From assembly GCF_028595325.1 (NCBI RefSeq), contig NZ_JAQQXR010000003.1, forward strand, positions 186,001 through 250,000: 64,000 bases of DNA, given 5' to 3'. The notes beneath the pieces were generated by a model that searched no databases, was not told the DNA's origin, and saw only the letters and a list, made by a program, of their open reading frames with translations. Both the position numbers and the translations under genes were made by a program. Positions 15,885 to 22,315 of the stretch are shown in pieces (position 1 is the first letter of the stretch; each line of letters starts with the position of its first letter). The stretch comes from Janthinobacterium fluminis (GTDB taxonomy: Bacteria; Pseudomonadota; Gammaproteobacteria; Burkholderiales; Burkholderiaceae_D).

Positions 15885-16751
15885 TCAGGTAGATGCTGAT
15901 GCTCGTTGCCGAGAGCTTTCCTCTTTGCTTATCAGCAGGTACTGAACTGTGTAGTTAAGAAGAGAGATGGCTTTAAGACTGTTCCGCTTGGTTGCATAGT
16001 CAACCGACTCACCATGCAGCACCATGTGGCGATTGAGAGATGCGAAGTGGGGAGGACGCTCGTGCTCACTTGAGCTTATCGGGAGGTTTTCACTAAACGG
16101 AACAAGCAGAGCCTCCAAGAATGCATTCTGCAGAGATTCGACATACGCGGCAGTGGTCGGTCGTTTGTCCTTGCGTCTAAAAGGGGACAATCCGGTCAAC
16201 TCAGCGCAAATGCCATCGACCTGCGTAAGCAGGACGGGAACCGAAAGTTCAAACTGCCCGTTGCGGTGGGCTGAAAATGCTGCGCAAATTATCTTTGCTC
16301 GCAAAGGAAATGCTGCCGTGAGTTCTTGCTCGATGTGGTCGAGGTGAGCGCCAAAATAGTTGTCCATGAAAGCGTCAACCTCTTCCAGCTTGTCATCCTT
16401 CACTAGCGCGGCTATCTCCATCGGCATATGAAGCGGCATATTCCCATCAAAGTACCAACCGCTCTGTCCAAGCTCCAGAATTGCCTGGCGATAGACTTGA
16501 GGCATTGCACGGATGCCTTCCAGTAGCTGGATGATTTGCGGGGCTGATTTCTGAATCGTCGAGTGCAGTAGCCGGATGACTGAGCCTGCTTGGTTCAGGA
16601 AACCAAGCAGAGCCGAACCGATTTGCTCAAGCGCAGGGCGATGCTCTTCGATTAGCTTTTGCACGTAGGGCTCTATCTCCGACACTTTGCTAGGTGTGCT
16701 CTGACTAGTTACTGCAACGGTTCGAGCCTTGGAAATTTCGGGTTCTTTCAC
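15885..16751 (-). CDS. HEPN-domain protein with R-x4-H motif
   Basis: From the GTG at 16751, with GGAG eight bases upstream, the protein has 288 residues; an earlier GTG at 16844 adds 31 residues but lacks a ribosome binding site. The C-terminal third contains LNRHMVLHGESVDYATKRNS, in which R241 and H246 make the HEPN R-x4-H catalytic pair, followed by a helix typical of the fold. HEPN domains cut RNA in many abortive-infection systems. The N-terminus carries VAVTSQST, a string also found near residue 370 of the upstream ParB-like protein though encoded by different codons. The close spacing suggests co-expression with that gene. Confidence 0.65.
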   Translation of the reverse strand: MKEPEISKARTVAVTSQSTPSKVSEIEPYVQKLIEEHRPALEQIGSALLGFLNQAGSVIRLLHSTIQKSAPQIIQLLEGIRAMPQVYRQAILELGQSGWYFDGNMPLHMPMEIAALVKDDKLEEVDAFMDNYFGAHLDHIEQELTAAFPLRAKIICAAFSAHRNGQFELSVPVLLTQVDGICAELTGLSPFRRKDKRPTTAAYVESLQNAFLEALLVPFSENLPISSSEHERPPHFASLNRHMVLHGESVDYATKRNSLKAISLLNYTVQYLLISKEESSRQRASAST

Positions 16752-16865
16752 GTTCGAATCTCCGCAATCGTAAATGTTGGGTTGGTGTGACGAGTTCAGA
16801 GCCCGAACGGATAAAAGCCGCGACGCGGTATGGGACTGCGTCACGGCTTGTGTTAGTGAGAAGCG

Positions 16866-18893
16866 TTAGGCGGTGCGTGCATCAGCCTGGTCGCCGTCCT
16901 CAGCATCCCATTCGTCCATTACTTCGTCACGCTCAACATCAGACGAGCTGCGCGCGGAAGCAACCTCGCCGTTTCCGTAGGCGCGACGGAACGTACGGCT
17001 CCAAATGACGAGCTCCTCGTCAATCTCCGACAAGGATTCGCGCCATGATGCGCAATCGCGATGGTCAACCCCCTGAGATTCGACTAGAGGGCGGCCATCG
17101 TCGCCTCGTACGGTGGACAGCTCGGCAAAGGCCTTACGCAGGTCTTCCATCGCGATACTAAACGCACCCAAACGATTCTGATAGTGGTCTTGTGGCGTGT
17201 TGCCGGGTCGATGCGCACGCTTTTTCCCTGCGGGAGGAAACTCCTCACGCAAGAAAATATCATTGACCATTGCATCGGTCCCATCTTTATTCTTCCTCGT
17301 AGAGCCGTCCTCTTCAACGGCACGAATAGGGGCCTCGGATGCAAAGTCCGACAATGCCTGTCCCAGTTGATAGATACCTTGCTGAGACCGGCGCATGGCC
17401 TCCAGAACCTCGCCGGGTGTTCGGCGGTCAGGTTGGGCGTTGTTTGATGATCCGCGGTCTGCGTTTAAGCGCCCCGAAACAAGCAGTGCGTACGCCGCGC
17501 GTACAGCTAGCTCCAAGGATGCTCCACCAGGGGCCGTGGAGGCGCCAGCTGCGATTGAAGTGCGAAGCTCTGCTTGTGCGTCCTTCACAAGCTGGTCGGT
17601 GCTGCGCGCCGTGTTCTCCCACGCTTCGCCATGAACAGACTTACCGAAAGCGTGCCGCATGTAACGACGCACTTGGTCAGTCTTTGCCGGTTCTTCTGCC
17701 ACTGCCCGAAGAATCAACGCGGTTGCAAGGTCATTGGTGAGTTTCATCGAAACTCGCTTCCGGGTGGATTGGCTCGTCACCGCTACACGGATAGCCTCGA
17801 CATGTTCGCGCTTCTCACTCGTCAGAAGACGGATGATGTTCGAGGCGCGCATCGCGGGGTCGGACTGCAGCCGTGCCGCTTGCGCTTCTGCTTTCGTGCA
17901 AGCGCCAGCGTAGTAATCACGCTCAACATCTGAAATCAAGTTGCGACGATACATTTCGTCCAGGACTTCATCGGCGAGAGACTCGTTTTCAGGTCCTTCA
18001 CCCCACGGCTTTGGTGGGTCAACGTGGCGCAGCGCTACCAACGACTTTACTGCCGTGGGAAAACCAGTATCGCTGGCTGCATGCGGAGCGAAGCCAACAA
18101 GAATCAGTGCTGGCACCTGCTCACAGCGCAATGCAACCAGGTCAGCTCCACTAGGCCCGGTTTCCAGAGCTCCGTTGAGTCGTCGGATATGCCCCCTAAA
18201 AGCGGCCTCGTTAGCGTCATATGGAACATCCGCCGAGCGAACACCGAGATGGTGATGAACAGCTGTAATTCGGGAAGAACCCTCGGCAGTAGTCAATGCG
18301 GTCACAGCATCGGTGCCATCTTGCGGCACGTAGGTGGTCGGGACAACCCAAACCGATTCCATTACACCTTGTGCGGCGATGGACTCTCGCCAGTCATTTT
18401 CTGCCAAGACATACGCGGCAGCTTGCTGCGATGCCCAAGTGATGTGATGCCGGTTTTCGATTTCGACCTGCAACTCTGCTGCGTGAGGCTTTTCAGGGTC
18501 TGCGGCGCGCGGTTCAGGAATAGGACGAAACTTCGAGTCCTCTCCAGCAGTACCTGGGTCGACAGCAAACGGATGCCGGCGTGATGGTAGCGTCCGTGGG
18601 TTTCGCGGGTCCGGCATGACTCGCCGCGCCCATACAGAGGTTCTGATACCGTACAGAGTACCGCCAGGAACAGCAATACGTTCGACCTCTGGGTCCTCGG
18701 GGTCCCCAATAGCTTTACGCACTGCAGACGGATTGACCACAGCGTTTGCGATGGAGGTAGCCGCGTTCGACGACAATCCAAAAGCCGCGCTAATCTTCTC
18801 AGCGAGACTGCGTCGCGCTTGCGCGTTTGCGAATTCGGGAAGTGCGGCCACAGGACGTGGCAGCAGATGTTCTTCGAAATTTTGAATACTCAT
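16866..18893 (-). CDS. Large ParB/DGQHR-like protein, function unknown
   Basis: From the ATG at 18893, with AAGGA just upstream, this is a 675-residue protein; a longer frame to 19016 runs through the upstream inverted repeat and is unlikely. The N-terminal half holds MPDPRNPRT and, near residue 205, TTAEGSSRITAVHHH. These resemble the two halves of ParB-like or DndB/DGQHR-type domains, where an acidic-Gly-x-x-Arg motif lies at a nucleotide site. The rest is helical with a very acidic C-terminus (DEWDAEDGDQAD). It may be the sensor or regulator of a three-gene unit with HEPN and HNH genes. The domain resemblance is weak, so the role stays open. Confidence 0.5.
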   Translation of the reverse strand: MSIQNFEEHLLPRPVAALPEFANAQARRSLAEKISAAFGLSSNAATSIANAVVNPSAVRKAIGDPEDPEVERIAVPGGTLYGIRTSVWARRVMPDPRNPRTLPSRRHPFAVDPGTAGEDSKFRPIPEPRAADPEKPHAAELQVEIENRHHITWASQQAAAYVLAENDWRESIAAQGVMESVWVVPTTYVPQDGTDAVTALTTAEGSSRITAVHHHLGVRSADVPYDANEAAFRGHIRRLNGALETGPSGADLVALRCEQVPALILVGFAPHAASDTGFPTAVKSLVALRHVDPPKPWGEGPENESLADEVLDEMYRRNLISDVERDYYAGACTKAEAQAARLQSDPAMRASNIIRLLTSEKREHVEAIRVAVTSQSTRKRVSMKLTNDLATALILRAVAEEPAKTDQVRRYMRHAFGKSVHGEAWENTARSTDQLVKDAQAELRTSIAAGASTAPGGASLELAVRAAYALLVSGRLNADRGSSNNAQPDRRTPGEVLEAMRRSQQGIYQLGQALSDFASEAPIRAVEEDGSTRKNKDGTDAMVNDIFLREEFPPAGKKRAHRPGNTPQDHYQNRLGAFSIAMEDLRKAFAELSTVRGDDGRPLVESQGVDHRDCASWRESLSEIDEELVIWSRTFRRAYGNGEVASARSSSDVERDEVMDEWDAEDGDQADARTA

Positions 18894-18911
18894 GATATGT
18901 CCTTGGTTAGC

Positions 18912-18944
18912 GCAACCGAGATTTTTCGGTTTAGTCTCGGTTGC
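18912..18944. promoter_or_regulatory. Inverted repeat upstream of the ParB-like gene
   Basis: GCAACCGAGA (18912-18921) and TCTCGGTTGC (18935-18944) are perfect 10-bp arms with a 13-bp spacer. They lie 8 bp upstream of the ribosome binding site of the gene starting at 18893. The position suits a repressor operator or an RNA hairpin in the leader. No T-run follows on the minus strand, so a simple terminator is unlikely. Confidence 0.55.
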
Positions 18945-19176
18945 AAAGATTGCAAAAATCCGAGGTGCCAAGGACACAGAGGTGGCCAGGCGCATCCTCC
19001 TTCCACGTACTGACAAAACAGCTCAGCGTTGTCGAAGGCGGCAACAGTTCTAAAATGTGATTCCAAGACGTACGGGGCAGCGGCCAAACTTCGGCATAAT
19101 CCCCGCGTAGTCACCCTTCACCAAGATGGTGAGGTGAAAAACATCCACAACTGCGTCGCGGTATTGCAAAATTTAG

Positions 19177-19781
19177 ATGCTTTTAGACAGGATGTCAAGT
19201 GATTTTGCAACAATATGGGAATTTGAGGTTGTGGGCAATGGCGGCGGCGCTCAGGTCGTGAGACTAAATTTCGACGCATTTCGCGTGAGTTCACTGACCA
19301 TAGTAGACCAACGTACTCGGTATTCCCGGACTGGGGCGATACCGCAAAAGGCTTGCGTGATAAACCCTCGATGAACGCGGAAGAACTACTTAAGCAGTCA
19401 TACGGCCAAATGCATTTCTCGAATGAAGATGGAGGATGGCGCCTCCTGGCCGATAGAGTGGTCGCCTATGCAAATATGCACAGCGCGAAACGTTCGCATA
19501 CCCAGCAACTTCTCTACTTCGCGGTCAAAAATCGCAGCTTGCGACAGCTCTTTGCGCTGTACCATCAGCTGCAACTGATGAGGGTTCCGCGTGTGCCAAA
19601 TTGATGGACGAGTAGAGCGCTTCGCTCCACTAGGAAGTTCGACCTCCCCGCACTGAAAGAATGACAACCTTGAGGCGCTACTCACCGCTCGTGCGCTTGG
19701 CATGGACGGGTTCGATGGTCGCTTGCATTGGCTCAACCATGCGCCGCAAACACTTTCATTTCCCATCGCGAGAAAATCATG
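19177..19781 (+). pseudogene. Broken coding remnant(s) at the end of the island
   Basis: Three overlapping pieces look coding but in different frames. 19177-19374 contains VVRLNFDAFRVSSLTIVDQR. The frame ending at 19604 contains VFPDWGDTAKGLRDKPSMNA and LLADRVVAYANMH. The frame ending at 19781 contains EALLTARALGMDGFDGRLHW. Their order and strand suggest one former gene split by frameshifts, or two neighbours. I cannot assign a family; a decayed element-core gene is possible because of the position, but that is only a guess. The leader 19017-19176 and the stretch 19782-19902 hold nothing further that I can support. Confidence 0.3.
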
Positions 19782-19902
19782 AGCAATGGGGGGCTTCGAA
19801 AAATTAAAAGCGTTGGTTTCGGATGAAATTTCGCGAGCATTCAGCAGCTTAGAGAGTTAAGGCCTTGGAAAGAAACGCTTCTATTTACCAGTTGCAGCCT
19901 CT

Positions 19903-19947
19903 TGTAGAAAAATAATAAAGTCAGACAAAAAACAATAAAGTCTGACA
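19903..19947 (+). mobile_element. Second Tn7-like end with two TnsB-type repeats (L2)
   Basis: TGT at 19903 is followed by AATAAAGTCAGACA (19914) and AATAAAGTCTGACA (19934), 13 of 14 bases identical and 20 bp apart. Aligned without gaps to the end at 2784, most positions match, including ACAATAAAGT, and the repeats sit at the same +11 and +31 offsets. The orientation is the same, so this is another left-type end and not the partner right end of the first. It is preceded by CCTCT, against TCTCT at the first end. Confidence 0.72.
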
Positions 19948-19961
19948 AATAGTTGACGTAG

Positions 19962-19999
19962 GTGACGGGGCGCGGCTGTGAAGCTGCGCCCCTTGTCAC
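19962..19999 (+). terminator. Strong GC hairpin after the second transposon end
   Basis: GTGAC + GGGGCGCGGC (19962-19976) pairs with GCTGCGCCCC + GTCAC (19983-19999) around a TGTGAA loop, with one mismatch and a TT bulge. It looks like a terminator-type stem without a clear T-run. It may insulate cargo from transcription entering through the end. Confidence 0.4.
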
Positions 20000-20085
20000 A
20001 TATGAATCAGACGCAGTTGGAAATCATCAGCTGATGCGCTGGTCAATCACAAAGTGCGAACCAATAAATATGCTCTGGACACTCG

Positions 20086-20502
20086 ATGCTTCCATTCTTC
20101 ATTGATAGCCGAATTTCACCAGTACGACTGTTTGAGCTCGATGATGGTCGCTTTCAGCTTCTCGACGCTGCAGAGGTAAGTCCGTTCTTGCCAGGCTACG
20201 GTTATTTACTTGTCGAGAAGCGACTGTCGGAGTTCCTCGTTGAGCACGGCGTAGAGCGGATTGTCTGCCAAGATGTGGTGTTGTTCGACAGGCCATCCGG
20301 CAAGGAATTTCGGAGCCATGCCCGCATTCGGGTGAAGCAATATTTCACACCCGAGCAAATCAACGATCTGGACCTTACCGGTTTACGTCTTTTGACGATG
20401 AACGACGAATACTACTTCGTGACTAAAGAACTGAAGGAGCTTCTGGAGCTGGCTCGGTTCGACTATCTACGCTTTAGCGAAGGGCTCGATGGATTTGCCT
20501 AA
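20086..20502 (+). CDS. Hypothetical 138-residue protein
   Basis: The frame is open from ATG 20086 to 20502 and gives an acidic, soluble-looking protein: MLPFFIDSRISPVRLFELDD, a middle LVEKRLSEFLVEHGVERIVC, and a C-terminal helix (TKELKELLELARFDYLRF). It has no signal peptide or membrane segment. Small acidic proteins of this kind are often immunity proteins in polymorphic toxin loci, and a probable immunity gene lies at 21695, but I do not recognise the family. It is the first gene after the second Tn7-like end, so it is probably cargo of that element. Confidence 0.55.
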   Translation: MLPFFIDSRISPVRLFELDDGRFQLLDAAEVSPFLPGYGYLLVEKRLSEFLVEHGVERIVCQDVVLFDRPSGKEFRSHARIRVKQYFTPEQINDLDLTGLRLLTMNDEYYFVTKELKELLELARFDYLRFSEGLDGFA

Positions 20503-20572
20503 ATCAACAGATGAGATTGGCTGCCGTGGAGTATGCAGGTGCTAACTGGCGCCTCGTTGGTCTTCGGCGGAC

Positions 20573-21403
20573 TTAAAAGAACTCATCCAGAAAACAATAG
20601 AATCTCATGCGTTGCATGTCGGGTTCGATACCGTATTCGCGGAAGAAAGGTTCCACCCATTCCATTCCGAAATGATGTGTGATGCTTCGGGCCGCGAGCG
20701 CAAGGTCTTGATAACGATCGCTGATACCGAGCCGGCCACAGTCGATGAAACCTGTAAACTGTTGGGAGTCAGCCATGAAGTTCTGCAGGCAAGCGTCTCC
20801 ATGCGTCACCACAAGGTCGTGTGTCTTCGGGAGCGTGGATAACAGCTCTGCGTACACGTCTTCGGTTGTTTGTCCCTGCCGCTCATCGTCGAAGTCAGCG
20901 TCGTCAACGAGTCCGGCATCTATTCGATTCTTAACGGCTGCCAGACGTTTTTCCAAGCGGTGATCGAAGGGGCACTCTGCTATCGGCACCTGGTGCAGGG
21001 TACGTAGCGCCCTCGCCATGATGCCGATTACCTGGATAATAGATAGGTCATCGGCGCCAGCCAGATCATGCCCAGGAACGGCGCTCATGAGCAGCCAGTG
21101 ACGATTGTGTTCTGTTATTGCATCAAGAACTGTAGGCCCCGGCAGGTTGCGTTGCTCCAGCCAGCGAAGGCGCTCAATCTCGTCAGGAAGTTCGCTTAGC
21201 GAACCCACGGGTTCCGATTTCAGGAACAGCTCTTCCCTGTTGATGCAGCGGATGCGGAAAACATCAGCTCGCGACTCTCCAATTGCCTGCCGTTCTATAA
21301 GGTCGCCAGCGAACTTCTCACGCCATTTTGCCGGAATGGGCATAGCGTCAGTCAACGGCCTTGTGGCGGGATTCGCCAGATGAGTGTGCAGCTTGTTAAA
21401 CAC
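20573..21403 (-). CDS. Aminoglycoside 3'-phosphotransferase, APH(3')-II-like
   Basis: APH(3') enzymes transfer phosphate from ATP to the 3' hydroxyl of kanamycin or neomycin. At 276 residues the length fits. VVTHGDACLQNFM near residue 200 is the Brenner-type catalytic loop with catalytic Asp; GFIDCGRLGISDRYQDLALA is the Mg-binding segment; the protein ends FYCFLDEFF, as APH(3')-II proteins do. The usual CLPN reads CLQN here. The start is GTG at 21403 with GAGGA upstream, or possibly the ATG of MPIPAKW. It sits alone, opposite to its neighbours, in the accessory segment after the second Tn7-like end. Activity on drugs is plausible but untested; chromosomal homologues with other roles exist. 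Confidence 0.85.
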   Translation of the reverse strand: MFNKLHTHLANPATRPLTDAMPIPAKWREKFAGDLIERQAIGESRADVFRIRCINREELFLKSEPVGSLSELPDEIERLRWLEQRNLPGPTVLDAITEHNRHWLLMSAVPGHDLAGADDLSIIQVIGIMARALRTLHQVPIAECPFDHRLEKRLAAVKNRIDAGLVDDADFDDERQGQTTEDVYAELLSTLPKTHDLVVTHGDACLQNFMADSQQFTGFIDCGRLGISDRYQDLALAARSITHHFGMEWVEPFFREYGIEPDMQRMRFYCFLDEFF

Positions 21404-21522
21404 CTTGTTGTCCTCGAACTTGAACTTAGGGTCATCGTGTGGGTTTGTCCGCAGCGAGCAGAAGAACAGGGGGGCCGACGCAGGTGCTCTTGCAGTTCAG
21501 GTCTGTTGGCAATGTATTCTAG

Positions 21523-21693
21523 CCTGTAACTTGGAATCAGGTAGGCTATGACCGGGAATCAACCGCGAAACTGATTGAGCTTTTTCGTACCTTTGCGCCG
21601 GTTGTGCTTGTCTATTTCAACGACACAAATATTCCCTACGTCACACCTCTCGCCGAGCACGACAATCACTTCCATGTAAAGTTGAGAGCGTGA
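21523..21693 (+). pseudogene. C-terminal fragment of murein endopeptidase-like protein
   Basis: The frame has no start and reads YDRESTAKLIELFRTF, FNDTNIPYVTPL and EHDNHFHVKLRA before TGA at 21691-21693. The H-D-N-HFHV ending is the zinc-ligand signature at the C-terminus of MepA-like (M74) and related peptidoglycan peptidases. About the last 55 codons remain, so the catalytic protein is truncated. The stop lies one base before the ATG of the next gene, showing a former two-gene operon. I infer a cell-wall-degrading effector whose 5' part was lost, leaving the partner gene behind. Confidence 0.6.
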
Positions 21694-21694
21694 G

Positions 21695-22069
21695 ATGAAG
21701 AAGATAATTGGATTGATCCTTGCGGCCAGCACTCTGTTCTCGGCACTCTACGCCGCAGGAAAGGAGACTGCGGTCAGTGAAAGCAAGCCGCTCAAAGGAT
21801 CCTACTCTATCTACGCGGGCGCGCTAGGAGAGGAAGCAGCACCGACCAAGAACGATCGAAAAATCGCTATCGAGATTACTGGACGGCCCGCAAAGGAAAT
21901 GTTCGAATCCATGTATCCCGACTATCAACCGACTTGCAGCGGTGAGAAGGGCGATAGGGATCGAAGGAAAGGTAACGTGTATTGTTCCTTTAACCAGGGT
22001 GTGGGGTACAGGTGTTTTCTCGGCATTGACCTTCGCACCGGCAAAAGTATTGCTGGTGCAAGTTGCTGA
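21695..22069 (+). CDS. Small exported protein, probable immunity to murein endopeptidase
   Basis: The 124-residue protein has a clear Sec signal peptide (MKKIIGLILAASTLFSALYA) and a mature part with four cysteines likely to form disulphides (TCSGEKGDRD, VYCSFNQGVGYRCF, final GASC). It is predicted to be periplasmic. Its start is one base after the stop of the endopeptidase fragment. A periplasmic Cys-rich partner of a secreted wall hydrolase is the usual design of effector-immunity pairs, so an orphan immunity role is the best inference. I do not know the family by name. Confidence 0.6.
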   Translation: MKKIIGLILAASTLFSALYAAGKETAVSESKPLKGSYSIYAGALGEEAAPTKNDRKIAIEITGRPAKEMFESMYPDYQPTCSGEKGDRDRRKGNVYCSFNQGVGYRCFLGIDLRTGKSIAGASC

Positions 22070-22315
22070 TTTTAATCAGCTAAACGCAGCAATAAAATTT
22101 GCAGCGCTGCCAAGCAGGACTGAAATTGCCTGCAATGGTTCGCGATGGTAGCGGCTTTGAATTTCCGTTTCTGTTTGCGGCGCAAGGCGAGTTCGCGGCG
22201 GGGCCGGACGATTCGGTCACGGCCTGCCGGAAAGCCGCATCTTTCAGTTCCAGTTGGTAAAGTTTACCGAACAGGAGTGTCCGAACAAGTCAGGGCGCCG
22301 TTTTCAGGCCATTCC
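22070..22315. other. Island/chromosome boundary with possible gene remnant
   Basis: No intact gene is seen in these 246 bp. Two frames look partly coding on the plus strand: FEFPFLFAAQGEFAAGPDDS, then after a shift SRIFQFQLVKFTEQECPNKS. They could be one frameshifted remnant running into the antisense of the next gene. A 13-bp palindrome, GGTAAAGTTTACC, lies near 22256. I could not find the inverted TnsB-type repeats and terminal ACA expected of a Tn7-like right end. Confidence 0.35.

Larger units (their letters stand above)
2784..19902. mobile_element. Tn7-like genomic island carrying defence-type cargo
   Basis: The interval runs from the first Tn7-like end (2784) to the base before a second, same-orientation end (19903). 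Its base composition is clearly lower in GC than the flanks. Cargo genes face both directions and are dominated by nuclease, ATPase, HEPN and protease domains, with several broken genes. I see no TnsA, TnsB, TnsC or TnsD homologue and no inverted right end. The left boundary is well supported. The right boundary is the position of the next end, not a proven terminus. The island may be a remnant, or may depend on transposition proteins supplied elsewhere. Confidence 0.6.

Noticed and set aside
2784..22315. TnsA, TnsB, TnsC or TnsD gene in the island
   Set aside because: No protein in the region shows a DDE transposase, TnsA-type endonuclease or TnsC ATPase. The GHKL and helicase ATPases belong to other families.
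19962..22315. Right end of a Tn7-like element (inverted AATAAAGT repeats ending in ACA)
   Set aside because: I looked for CTTTATT-type inverted repeats up to 22315 and near 19850-19902 and found none convincing. The 13-bp palindrome near 22256 does not fit.
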